Below, one piece after another: positions 29,601-38,276 of a DNA stretch of 64,000 nt. The DNA is from Saccharomyces paradoxus. Its lineage: Eukaryota; Ascomycota; Saccharomycetes; Saccharomycetales; Saccharomycetaceae. The notes under the pieces are model-generated. The model searched no databases and was not told the DNA's origin. It was given only the letters and a program-made list of their open reading frames with translations. The stretch's first letter is position 1. Each line of letters begins with the position of its first letter. The DNA lies in NCBI RefSeq assembly GCF_002079055.1, contig NC_047497.1:416501-480500 (forward strand). The letters are read 5' to 3'. Position numbers and translations under genes: made by a program.

Positions 29601-31083
29601 GGTCGCTATTTCCGGTATCTTTATCCGCAGACAGTATCCTTTCATCCTCGGGAGGAAACAATACAACTATAAATCTAGAAATACTAATCAATAAACTGTT
29701 TGGGACATAAATCAGTGTTTCGTGTAACCCCGCGTTAGAATTTTTACTATAATGCTGGAATGACCGTGTTGTCATATCAACAATGTCAGTTTTCTCTCTC
29801 AGTTCTCTTGAAAGTACATCACTGCTTATTGCCAATACAGTTAAAATATCTAAACATTTCAGTTTATTCTCCAATGGGGTGTCCGGAATAGAAACCAGCC
29901 GAACTATTCTTTCGATTAAATCCAACGAAAACAGGGTCTCGAATTTTTCGACCCTATGCAACGCTCCACAAATACCGTACAGGGCATTTACAAGCCTGGT
30001 TAATATTGGTTGGTCCGTCGCATTAGTAAAAATTGGTTTGAGGGTTGGAAGTACTTCAACGACGGCCTTAAAATCACCCAACCGGATACTGCTACAAGCG
30101 TTCGAAACAATTGCGATAGCCTTCCTCTGTGCATGTATAGTTAAAAAATCGAAGAATTGAACATAAATTGATAATTGGCCTGTTTGTAAAATGTCTCTTC
30201 CATGTACTCTAGAAATGTATTCCACAGTTTCTAAAACTTGTTCCGCAAGGTCAATATAACTGATCTCTACCAATTTTTCTTGCAAAATAGGTATAACATG
30301 TTCGTCAACAGCTATTGAAATAGATTCGGGACAGACCTCAAAGAGATTATACATGCACCTACAGGCTTGCATCTGTAATTCTAATTCTTCCCGCAAAACT
30401 TTATCGGAGAGGATGGCAGCTATATTCCCTATTAATGTTTCCATCGGTATAATTCTATCAACGACGATTTGGTTCATCATTAAGATGTTTTCTGAGAGTT
30501 CTTTTAAACTTTCCATTGCAATATAAGGGTCTTCAGAGGCATTTCCAGTATTCTCTATCAGTTTAGAAATCCGCTCATTCCTTGCCGAACTCTCTGCGCT
30601 CCTCTCCATTCTTCCTCCAATCATCGATAAAATCTCAGGTAGTGTTCTTCCAGCTGGATTTTGCCCCTGTTCTCTACCTGTTTGTCTTCTTTGTTCTAGT
30701 CTTTGTGCGAATGTTTCCAAAATATCAGGTAAATGAAAGGGGTTGCTGCCAAATTCACGATTATCTTGAAAATGATCAAGTCCTTCTTCTTCTCCATTTC
30801 TGTCTTCGTCATCGCCATTCTGAGTTCTATGGTATCCGTATAAAAGTCCAGAATTATCTTCATGATGGTAATCGTTATCATCATCCTCATCATCCTCTGC
30901 CTCAAAGCTTCCGACGCTAGAAAGCATATGTTCATCTTCATCCTCATCAGGATAATAAGAGTATTCACCCCGTTCATGGCCATCCTCATCGTAGTCATCT
31001 TCTACTTGAGTATCCATCATATAATCACTGTTTTCGCTATGGGACTCATGCTCATCAAAGTTGTGCGAATTATTTTCAGACAT
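26632..31083 (-). CDS. UFD4: HECT ubiquitin ligase Ufd4
   Basis: Ufd4 is the HECT-type E3 of the ubiquitin-fusion-degradation pathway. It also cooperates with Ubr1 in N-degron and DNA-repair protein turnover, and its human relative is TRIP12. The 1483-residue frame begins with an extremely acidic Asp/Glu-rich region (1-110). Armadillo-like repeats follow at about 170-450, an acidic block lies near 640-670, and a C-terminal HECT domain spans about 1110-1483. The catalytic cysteine is C1450 in MTCANYLKLP, at the same number as in S. cerevisiae. A typical HECT tail ends GAGAFLLS. It is divergent from MRT4. Confidence 0.96.
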   Translation of the reverse strand: MSENNSHNFDEHESHSENSDYMMDTQVEDDYDEDGHERGEYSYYPDEDEDEHMLSSVGSFEAEDDEDDDNDYHHEDNSGLLYGYHRTQNGDDEDRNGEEEGLDHFQDNREFGSNPFHLPDILETFAQRLEQRRQTGREQGQNPAGRTLPEILSMIGGRMERSAESSARNERISKLIENTGNASEDPYIAMESLKELSENILMMNQIVVDRIIPMETLIGNIAAILSDKVLREELELQMQACRCMYNLFEVCPESISIAVDEHVIPILQEKLVEISYIDLAEQVLETVEYISRVHGRDILQTGQLSIYVQFFDFLTIHAQRKAIAIVSNACSSIRLGDFKAVVEVLPTLKPIFTNATDQPILTRLVNALYGICGALHRVEKFETLFSLDLIERIVRLVSIPDTPLENKLKCLDILTVLAISSDVLSRELREKTDIVDMTTRSFQHYSKNSNAGLHETLIYVPNSLLISISRFIVVLFPPEDERILSADKDTGNSDREVISNQERFDSLVQCLIPILVEIYTNAADFDVRRYVLIALTRVVSCINNSIAKAINDQLIKLIGSILAQKETTFNANGTHSSEAGTLLVGGLSLLDLICKKFAELFFPSIKREGIFDLVKDLSVDFDNIDLKEDETENVSLSDEEGDLHSSIEECDEADDDYDYEFTDMEIPDSVKPKKISIHIFRTLSLAYIKNKGVNLVNRVLSQMNVEQEVITEELHQIESVVSILENPSTPDKTEEDWKGIWSVLKKCIFHEDFDVSGFEFTSTGLASSITKRITSSTTSRFILAKSFLEVFEDNVERFLEILQSALTRLENFSIVDCGLHDGGGVSSLAKEIRIKLVYDGDASKDNIGNDLSSTIVSVHCIASFTSLNEFLRHRMVRMRFLNSLIPNLTSSGTDADREEEENCLDHMRKKNFDFFYDDEKVEMESTVFGVIFNTFVSQNRDLKSLWSDTQTIKFRKSLEDNNTERDPAEEPKEMKKLRDFYKKREFAEIDTGSSADILTLLDFLHSSGVKSDCFINSKLSAKLARQLDEPLVVASGALPDWSLFLTRRFPFLFPFDTRMFFLQCTSFGYGRLIQLWKNKSKGSKDIRNDEALQQLGRITRRKLRISRKTIFATGLKILSKYGSSPDVLEIEYQEEAGTGLGPTLEFYSVVSKYFARKSLNMWRCNSYSYRSEMDIDTTDDYITTLLFPEPLNPSSNNEKIIELFGYLGTFVARSLLDNRILDFRFSKVFFELLHRMSTPDMTTVPSDVESCLLMIELVDPLLAKSLKYIVVNKDSNTVLEALSLTFTVPGNDDVELIPGGCNRSLNSSNVEEYIHSVIDQILGKGIEKQLRAFFEGFSKVFSYARMLILFPDELVDIFGRVEEDWSMGTLYTSLNAEHGYTMDSSIIHDFISIISAFDKHERRLFLQFLTGSPKLPIGGFKSLNPKFTVVLKHAEDGLTADEYLPSVMTCANYLKLPKYTSKDIMRSRLCQAIEEGAGAFLLS

Positions 31084-31448
31084 GCTTAGTTATTTCTCTC
31101 CTCTAACGTGTATTCAAATTTTTACACACAAAGTATATCACCATTTATAGAGCACACAGAAATGAAAGTACCGATCTCAGAAACTTGTCTTTTCCTGGAT
31201 ATGACCAAGCCTATTCCCCTTTCCAACTATTGCTGTCTATGATTCCCACAATTTGATTTTAGTTCAGAAAACCCAACCATTCGGACTTTACCCGGTGAAG
31301 GTGAAAGAAAATTTTTTTTCCCAGAAAAATGCGATGAGCTTTTGAAAAGTTGCTAATATTTGTAGTACTTTGGCTAAGCATAGTTGATTCATTTTGTTTT
31401 ACGTACGTCACTGTCTATCGTCCATACAATACTTATCATAGTTGAACC
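31084..31448. promoter_or_regulatory. UFD4/MRT4 divergent promoter with Reb1, RRPE and PAC motifs
   Basis: In this 365-bp spacer TTACCCGG (31288-31295) fits the Reb1 site. GAAAATTTTT (31307-31316) fits RRPE, and a perfect GCGATGAG PAC core lies at 31331-31338. All three are within 165 bp of the MRT4 start. MRT4 is a ribosome-assembly gene, so PAC/RRPE control is expected; Reb1 probably sets the nucleosome-free region for both directions. Confidence 0.7.
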
Positions 31449-32159
31449 ATGCCAAGATCTAAACGTTCCAAGCTAGTTACTTTAGCACAAACCGATAAAA
31501 AAGGCAGAGAAAATAAAGAAAGAATTTTCGATGAAGTGAGGGAAGCCTTGGACACTTATAGATACGTCTGGGTCCTACATCTTGACGACGTTAGAACTCC
31601 AGTTCTGCAAGAAATCAGAACTTCTTGGGCAGGCTCTAAGTTAATTATGGGTAAGAGGAAAGTTTTACAAAAAGCATTAGGAGAAAAGAGGGAAGAAGAA
31701 TACAAAGAAAATCTGTATCAATTGAGTAAGCTTTGTAGCGGTGTCACTGGTTTATTGTTCACTGACGAGGATGTTAACACCGTCAAGGAATACTTTAAAT
31801 CATATGTTCGTTCAGACTACTCAAGACCGAACACGAAGGCACCATTAACATTTACAATTCCTGAAGGCATCATCTACTCACGCGGTGGTCAAATCCCAGC
31901 TGAGGAAGATGTTCCAATGATCCATTCTCTAGAGCCAACTATGAGAAACAAATTCGAAATTCCAACTAAAATCAAAGCTGGTAAAATTACCATCGATAGT
32001 CCATATTTAGTTTGCACAGAAGGAGAAAAATTAGATGTTCGTCAAGCTTTAATACTGAAACAATTCGGTGTCGCTGCTTCCGAATTCAAGGTCAAGGTCA
32101 CAGCCTATTATGACAACGACAACTCTACTGTTGAAAACACTAAAATCAACATGGAATGA
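31449..32159 (+). CDS. MRT4: Ribosome-assembly P0-like protein Mrt4
   Basis: Mrt4 is a nucleolar relative of the ribosomal stalk protein P0. It occupies the P0 site on pre-60S particles and is later exchanged for P0 with the help of Yvh1. The 236-residue protein has the uL10/P0 fold (WVLHLDDVRTPVLQEIRT near 40-58, VCTEGEKLDVRQALILKQFG near 190-210). It lacks the acidic P-protein-binding C-terminus of P0. The start MPRSKRSKLVTL is basic. Codon use looks biased toward highly expressed yeast codons. Confidence 0.96.
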   Translation: MPRSKRSKLVTLAQTDKKGRENKERIFDEVREALDTYRYVWVLHLDDVRTPVLQEIRTSWAGSKLIMGKRKVLQKALGEKREEEYKENLYQLSKLCSGVTGLLFTDEDVNTVKEYFKSYVRSDYSRPNTKAPLTFTIPEGIIYSRGGQIPAEEDVPMIHSLEPTMRNKFEIPTKIKAGKITIDSPYLVCTEGEKLDVRQALILKQFGVAASEFKVKVTAYYDNDNSTVENTKINME

Positions 32160-32497
32160 GCTGAACTATTATTTTAAAACCTTTTTTAATAGACCATTGT
32201 ATAAAAATCCAATATAATTTTCTTTTTTGTATAGATATACTAAAGCAAACGCTCATAAGTGTAACATAGTTTCTTTTCAACCGAGAACTTATACTCATGC
32301 TAACCAAGCGTAAATCACCTTTGATCTTCTTCACAGCTCTTTAGCGGCATGAAAGCAAGAAAAGAGGGAAACAGTAAATGCTTGGAGAAGAATACTATAA
32401 AAATGCCTGCTTACATACATCAGTAAGGAACAACGTAGGATCGGGGCTGTAAAAGAATTAATGTGTAATGGTATACTACTTAAAATATTGTTTTCTT
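32160..32497. other. Convergent MRT4/LAC1 3' intergenic region
   Basis: A 338-bp spacer lies between convergent stops. It contains A/T-rich stretches suited to polyadenylation (around 32180-32240). I see no gene, RNA or repeat in it. Confidence 0.6.
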
Positions 32498-33754
32498 TCA
32501 AATATCTTTTTTCGTTGGAGTACTGTCAGTTGGTGTAGTAGAACTTTCATCACTTTCCTCGTCTGATTCACTATCACTTCTGTCATCCTTAAGAATACCT
32601 CTCCACAGAATTCTGTAAAGAACTCTAAAAATAAGGAACAGCCAATAAAGATTCACCAATTGTAAAGCGCCTATCAATACAAAGACAATTGGTAAGGAGA
32701 TCCAACATTTATACTGCTGAGTGGCGAAATTCAAAACGTAGTTACCTTCCGTGCGGAATTGCGTTAAAACGGACCATAGGATCTTTAAATTTATGTAATG
32801 ACGCAAATAAATCCACGCAACAACAAAGATAGCAAAAGAAAAAAAAGCCAATCCGGAGTCCAAATAATTTAGAGTTTTGGAAAACGACAAAAGAAAATCA
32901 GAAACGTCCATTGTGATATAGATTGGCAGCCCCATTTTAGTGAAATGGAAGACGTATGAAGACCAAATCAACAGCAAGGTAACAATATGATGGAAAGTCA
33001 ACTCGTTGTGATCTTTTCTTGGCTTTTCCAGTTGCAATACAAGAATGCAAGCTTGTTGAGCCCAAAACGCAGCCTGACCCAAATAGAATACCTTGAATAA
33101 GAAGGGATTAGTAAAATCTGGATATGTTCTGTACATTGCTTTTGTGTTGAAAAACCATAAATCCGAATGGTACATACAATATATCCCGAAAGGACCGGAA
33201 ACACCGGTGTAGAAAATAGCGTACATTTGTTCCATGATTCTTTTTATTCTGTGCTTAGAAGTGACGTGTAACCGAATGGCAAAGGGTCTAATGACAACGT
33301 CCATCAGAAATTCACGTAGAAATGTGAAAAAAATCATATAGTAAAATACAAAGCACAAATCGTTAATACCTTTGCCATATGCGTTCGTATCACCTATTTG
33401 GTATGACACAGCGACAAATCTATGTAATACATTAGTCTTTGTTGTATTACCAGAGGTGAAATAGGCACTATATACCGCGACTAAAATCATTAAGGGAGCT
33501 ATCCAGGCATGGCGATAACTTATCTCTCTGAATGAAAACCAGATTTTCTTGACCAGATCGCTATCATTTTTGGTGGCTTCAGATAATCTTTGCATACGCC
33601 TTTTAGCAGCAGTTTTAGATTCTTTTGTCTCGAACATAGTACCTAAACTAGGTACAGTGTCCCCGAGATCGATCTTACCTATGGAAGACTTACGCCTTGG
33701 TCTTGACCTCACTTTCAAATTATTGTTCGAAGGACTTGGTTTTATCGTCGACAT
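32498..33754 (-). CDS. LAC1: Ceramide synthase subunit Lac1
   Basis: Lac1 is a multispanning endoplasmic-reticulum ceramide synthase. With its paralogue Lag1 and the subunit Lip1 it acylates phytosphingosine or dihydrosphingosine with C26-CoA. The 418-residue protein has several hydrophobic segments and the TLC domain with the Lag1p motif ([20 protein letters not shown], then [20 protein letters not shown], about 270-320), including the paired histidines of the active site. An acidic Ser/Asp tail and an ER-type lysine ending (TPTKKDI) follow. The long upstream region holds a Pdr1/3-type element and CACGTG motifs. The N-terminus ([18 protein letters not shown]) matches LAC1 rather than LAG1. 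Confidence 0.95.
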   Translation of the reverse strand: MSTIKPSPSNNNLKVRSRPRRKSSIGKIDLGDTVPSLGTMFETKESKTAAKRRMQRLSEATKNDSDLVKKIWFSFREISYRHAWIAPLMILVAVYSAYFTSGNTTKTNVLHRFVAVSYQIGDTNAYGKGINDLCFVFYYMIFFTFLREFLMDVVIRPFAIRLHVTSKHRIKRIMEQMYAIFYTGVSGPFGIYCMYHSDLWFFNTKAMYRTYPDFTNPFLFKVFYLGQAAFWAQQACILVLQLEKPRKDHNELTFHHIVTLLLIWSSYVFHFTKMGLPIYITMDVSDFLLSFSKTLNYLDSGLAFFSFAIFVVAWIYLRHYINLKILWSVLTQFRTEGNYVLNFATQQYKCWISLPIVFVLIGALQLVNLYWLFLIFRVLYRILWRGILKDDRSDSESDEESDESSTTPTDSTPTKKDI

Positions 33755-33962
33755 AGCTTTTACCTACTGATACTGTGTCTATCTAAATGTTTACCGGAAG
33801 TATGAATAATAAAACAATAGCGATCAACCGACAAAAATATCTGTATGGAACAGAAAAAAACGGTAAGGAACTAGAAACTGTAGTTTTAACTTAAACCAGG
33901 TCCGGATTATAAAGCCGATGTAGCAGAAAAACGGGTTCACGGAATACAATAGACAAATAACG

Positions 33963-33986
33963 ATAAATAAATAAATAAATAAATAA
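33963..33986. repeat. ATAA tetranucleotide microsatellite
   Basis: Six perfect tandem copies of ATAA lie in the LAC1 upstream region. Such a run is likely to vary in copy number between strains; no function is implied. Confidence 0.9.
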
Positions 33987-34185
33987 GTGAAAAAAAAAAT
34001 TAAGCAAGTAAATAAAACAAAACGGGATGCAACAAGCCAAGGAGGAAAACAATAGAAAAAATAACTTAAATCTTAGTCTAGATTCAAATACTATCCCCCT
34101 CTTCCCACGTAATTTCTAGCATGGTCAGGTACAATGCCCACCGATATGAGAAAAAAGAGTGAAAAAAAAAAGTGACGAAAAAGGT

Positions 34186-34193
34186 TCCGCGGA
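34186..34193. promoter_or_regulatory. Pleiotropic drug response element upstream of LAC1
   Basis: TCCGCGGA is a perfect palindromic PDRE, bound by Pdr1 and Pdr3. S. cerevisiae LAC1, but not LAG1, is reported to respond to Pdr1/3, which ties ceramide synthesis to drug resistance. The site lies about 430 bp before LAC1 and 315 bp before CAP1. Confidence 0.7.
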
Positions 34194-34317
34194 TCCAGGA
34201 ACGTTGTTGGAATGACCGGAAAAGACAGTTTTGCCTTTTCTACTTTTTTTCATTCCTGGTCATTTTCCTGTTGAAGCCCAGCAATTTTTTTTCGCGTCGC
34301 GTTTCACAATTATCGGA

Positions 34318-34354
34318 TCACGTGCAATAATACTTATCACGTGACTATCATGTG
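34318..34354. promoter_or_regulatory. Cluster of three Cbf1-type CACRTG sites
   Basis: TCACGTG at 34318-34324, CACGTG at 34338-34343 and CATGTG at 34349-34354 lie within 37 bp. Cbf1 binds RTCACRTG. Cbf1 involvement in LAC1 expression has been described for S. cerevisiae; the cluster is nearer CAP1 (about 155 bp) than LAC1 (about 565 bp). Confidence 0.6.
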
Positions 34355-34508
34355 ATACGATATCCGGGTTACCAACCCCTTTTTTTCTTTCTATTGGAAT
34401 ATTGATTCTGTAGTAGGCTAGTAGTAGATTTTGAATAGAGGAAGTTGCTGGCAATCAAGAGAGACGGTTCGAACCGCTAGCTCAACGGATCATTAGAGCG
34501 ACTGACAA

Positions 34509-35315
34509 ATGTCTAGTAGTAAATTCGAAGAGGTTATAAACAAGATTATCAGTGATAGCCCTCCAGGAGAACTGAGGGAAGTTTATGACGATCTGATCAA
34601 GATCACAAGTGAAAACTCCAAAAATACTATTTTGGATGCTATTGAAAATTATAACGTGCAGAATTGCATCCCTATAGACGTCAATGGGAGTTCTGTGATT
34701 ATTTCTAAATACAACAAGGAAGGTGCGAAGTTCTTTGATCCCATAAATTCCGTCATTTTTTCAGTTAACCATCTAGAGCGCAAAGGTCTTGACATTGAGC
34801 CGTTTGAGTTCACGCATGCAAAGCTTGAAATAGAGCAATTGAAAGATTTACACGATAAATTACACGAATATCTTCTTCAGAGCTTCCCCGGTGACGTTAG
34901 TTTTGCTGTTTACCCAGTCCCCGAGAAAATAAGCAAAATCTCCATTATTATTGTTAGCACCAAATATAATCCAAGCAATTTTTGGAACGGCCATTGGAGA
35001 TCGAGTTACATCTACGATTTGGAGACCAAGGAGTTATCCGGTGAGATCTCTACGCAAGTCCATTACTACGAAGACGGTAACGTTAGTTTCCAATCTGGGA
35101 AGGAAGTCAGTCAATCTAACGTTAATGACGTTGTCTGCACAATAAAAGATATCGAAACAAGCTTTGAGAATGATCTAGATCTTTCATTTTTCGATTTGAA
35201 CGAAAAACAGTTCAAAGCTTTGAGAAGAAGATTACCAGTCACAAGATCAAAAATCAACTGGGGTAGTGCGATTGGTAGTTATAGATTGGGTAAGAACGCG
35301 GCAGAAGGCAAATGA
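34509..35315 (+). CDS. CAP1: Actin-capping protein alpha subunit Cap1
   Basis: Cap1 pairs with Cap2 to cap barbed ends of actin filaments at cortical patches. The 268-residue length equals the S. cerevisiae protein. Family features include the N-terminal helical region (FEEVINKIISDSPPGELREV), the central sheet with FWNGHWRSSYIYDL near 155-170, and the C-terminal tentacle (KQFKALRRRLPVTRSKINW near 235-255), which contacts actin. The last residues, GSYRLGKNAAEGK, are conserved. The start MSSSKFEE lies after an untranslated leader with no competing in-frame ATG. Confidence 0.95.
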   Translation: MSSSKFEEVINKIISDSPPGELREVYDDLIKITSENSKNTILDAIENYNVQNCIPIDVNGSSVIISKYNKEGAKFFDPINSVIFSVNHLERKGLDIEPFEFTHAKLEIEQLKDLHDKLHEYLLQSFPGDVSFAVYPVPEKISKISIIIVSTKYNPSNFWNGHWRSSYIYDLETKELSGEISTQVHYYEDGNVSFQSGKEVSQSNVNDVVCTIKDIETSFENDLDLSFFDLNEKQFKALRRRLPVTRSKINWGSAIGSYRLGKNAAEGK

Positions 35316-35401
35316 GAATTTATGCTCTATTCTATTCTATTTTTTACTTCTTAAATTGAATACATCTATGTACATTATTTTTTTTGGCTTTGATTCGCTC
35401 A

Positions 35402-35838
35402 TTAAAATAACTTAAACAGGGTATATAGAATGAAGAATATTAACAACGCCAAACCCACCATTCTCCATATACCATTACCAGCCTTTAAGGATCGTGTTAA
35501 CCTTGAGGACGAATTCTTGATATCGGTAAACATCGACCCCAATGAATCTGTCATTTGATTTATGACAGAACTGTCGGAGACCGCTCGGTCTCCGATCTCT
35601 TGATTTATATTCCTAAATGTGGCTAATTTATTGGCTAATCCTTCTAGCTTGCCATCATTCTGTTTAAAATACACGTACATGAAGGGGTGATACGTCTGCT
35701 CACCCGGTCTGCAGAAGCAATAGTTAGTATCTTAGAACATCCATATAGTAAGTTCCTTCCCATTTTGAATACCGAGGCGTGTTGTAGCCGTGATTTACAT
35801 ACATTTGATTCGATCTGAGAGTACCTAGAATTTGACAT
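35402..35838 (-). CDS. SFT1: Golgi SNARE Sft1, spliced from two exons
   Basis: Sft1 is a tail-anchored SNARE of intra-Golgi retrograde transport, acting with Sed5. Exon 1 (35838-35803) encodes MSNSRYSQIESN. The 143-bp intron (35802-35660) has a GTATGT donor, a TACTAAC branchpoint at 35729-35723 and a CAG acceptor. Exon 2 (35659-35402) encodes NDGKLEGLANKLATF through the SNARE helix to a C-terminal anchor (MVGLALLIFFILYTLFKLF). The spliced product has 97 residues, the S. cerevisiae length. It converges with CAP1. Confidence 0.95.
35660..35802 (-). other. Spliceosomal intron of SFT1
   Basis: The donor GTATGT (35802-35797), branchpoint TACTAAC (35729-35723) and acceptor CAG (ending 35660) are all present. 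Removal leaves the reading frame intact between N12 and N13. Confidence 0.95.
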
Positions 35839-36228
35839 TGTTTTTAATGATTATATATTACCTTTCTACCGCGCTCTCCTTGTTGAGTTCTTCCAGTATC
35901 CTTATGAATGATATACCTTATTTTATTTCCTCTTTTTTATTTTTCTCCATACAGCACTACGCGGCTTCTTGCAATAATAAGAACACCAGGATAGCTGATG
36001 TAGCACTTGCCTGCAGCATCCACAACAAGAAACGTGCGATATTTGTCGATCAGCCACCGCAGATACAAGAAATCTTGCTCGGCAGCGTAGTTATAAGATA
36101 GCGTATAGTTGAAATGGTTATACATTACCTCAAGATGTTCTTCCCAGATGCAGGTTAGGAATATCGCGCAATATGGTTAATGTACCAGTTACAACGACGT
36201 AGGTACTATTGAAAATGGTACTCAAGAA

Positions 36229-36332
36229 AAATGTCAGATAAAAAACTTTTCGCACTTCGCTAAACACCCATATAGAACATGGCGGTGTTCCAAGTGATTA
36301 GCCCTAGATCGCAAATTATATCATCATTCAAT
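36229..36332 (-). ncRNA. SNR87: Candidate box C/D snoRNA upstream of RPL14A (snR87 position)
   Basis: The minus strand has a perfect box C, ATGATGA (36327-36321), and a box D, CTGA (36237-36234), 83 nt later, giving an RNA of about 100-110 nt. Two bases after box C comes TAATTTGCG (36318-36310), complementary to CGCAAATTA, a segment I recall from yeast 18S rRNA helix 16. Between the boxes, AACACC/GGTGTT arms (36263-36268 and 36284-36289) can fold as an internal hairpin. From memory, S. cerevisiae snR87 lies at this place between SFT1 and RPL14A with similar length. Weak points: I cannot show a clear D' box or the guide for the 18S A436 site usually credited to snR87, and the terminal stem is poor. 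Confidence 0.5.
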
Positions 36333-36671
36333 TACCTTTCTTGCTGAATCTCCTTTGTAACAAGAACTACTGCCGTCTCAATTCAGAAGGAAATATGATA
36401 CGACTGTATCATACCATCATTCTTAACATGGCTGCTATGTACTTTATGCTTTCATTGAACAATCATCTAAATTTCAACAGTGACTAATAGATGTCAGACA
36501 TTTATGATAAGATTATCAGAATCGAAGACGGCTAGGTATTAACTTTTACCGGAAAAACCTACGTTTAAATAAACATTTATTCAGTATTAGATGTGAGAAA
36601 AAAAAAAAGACGAACCCAGTAATCTTGTCAAAATGCAGCTATATTCTGAGTAATCAATTGACGGCACATAT

Positions 36672-36684
36672 ACATCCATACACA
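36672..36684 (+). promoter_or_regulatory. Rap1-like site in the RPL14A promoter
   Basis: ACATCCATACACA resembles the Rap1 consensus ACACCCATACATT. It lies about 400 bp before the RPL14A start, in the range usual for ribosomal-protein genes, and a T-rich stretch follows downstream, as is common for Rap1/Fhl1/Ifh1-driven promoters. Confidence 0.5.
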
Positions 36685-37082
36685 TCATTCATGTACATCT
36701 TAACACCACATATATTTTACAAGAATATATCATAATTAGAATTCTCGTTATCATTATTTTTTTCGGATTTTTGCGTTTTACGAAGTTTCAAACGGTACTC
36801 GCCCAACTTTCCACCCAGAAAAGAGCGCTTTATGGGAGATTGTTGCCTGCGATTGAGTGCATTCTCCCATCATCGGTTTCTTCCCAGGGCACAGCGTCTC
36901 TACTCTCAGCCCAAGTAACCAGGGAGAGAGTGACCTTTCGGCGGACTGTCCTTCCTACTCGTCGAGCACTATTGGAGCTGAAAAAAAAGTAATCTAAGGT
37001 TAAGTTGAGCAGGTCTGACAATTGTATAACAAATTTAGTTGTTTGTTTTAGTGAATAAAGAGAGTCGTGAAAAATAAAATAA

Positions 37083-37898
<816 letters not shown>

Positions 37899-38276
37899 AA
37901 TATGTACATGATCTTTAATTCTGATGTATTTCGTATGTAATTTTATCTTTAACTGGTTATTCTTTTAATAAATAAACTACAATTTTATAACTATCGAAAA
38001 AAAGCCTCTGTTATTCATATATCTCTGGAAAATTATACAGATATCCAGTGAACATAACAAATACATTTAAGTTACCTGACCGCTTATACCGGTAGGGGCT
38101 TCTGACCTAGCTTTATGTTTGTATAAACCTATGCACATAAATTTTACAAAACCACTGAAAATATGAACACAATGAGCAAAAGAAAAAAGAGTAAGTTTGT
38201 AGTAAACATACATGCTTCTGAGGTTTTGTTACCATATTACTATAATATTGTTACAACTCTTGCGGAACCTTATATT
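37899..38276. other. Convergent RPL14A/BYE1 3' intergenic region
   Basis: A 378-bp A/T-rich spacer between two stops, with AATAAA-like runs after RPL14A (37965-37980). Nothing else is recognised. Confidence 0.6.

Larger units (their letters stand above)
33755..34508. other. LAC1/CAP1 divergent promoter region
   Basis: This 754-bp spacer carries promoters in both directions. It contains an ATAA tetranucleotide run (33963-33986), a PDRE (34186-34193) and three CACRTG sites (34318-34354), listed separately. T- and A-rich stretches (34161-34171, 34380-34390) probably exclude nucleosomes. No gene is visible. Confidence 0.6.

Noticed and set aside
30582-31089. Open frames antisense to the acidic UFD4 N-terminus
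   Set aside because: They arise from GAT/GAA-rich coding sequence read in reverse (Ile/Val/Leu-rich artefacts).
34471-34500. A B-box-like GGTTCGAACC before CAP1, suggesting a tRNA
   Set aside because: No acceptor stem, D arm or anticodon arm can be built around it on either strand.
33755-34500. A heat-shock-element-like series of GAA/TTC around 34200-34260
   Set aside because: Spacing of the nTTCnn/nGAAn units is irregular, so it was not called.
36771-36992. A 73-codon frame in the RPL14A leader region
   Set aside because: It begins within a T-run without family features and lies in a typical ribosomal-protein promoter; no sign of a real gene.
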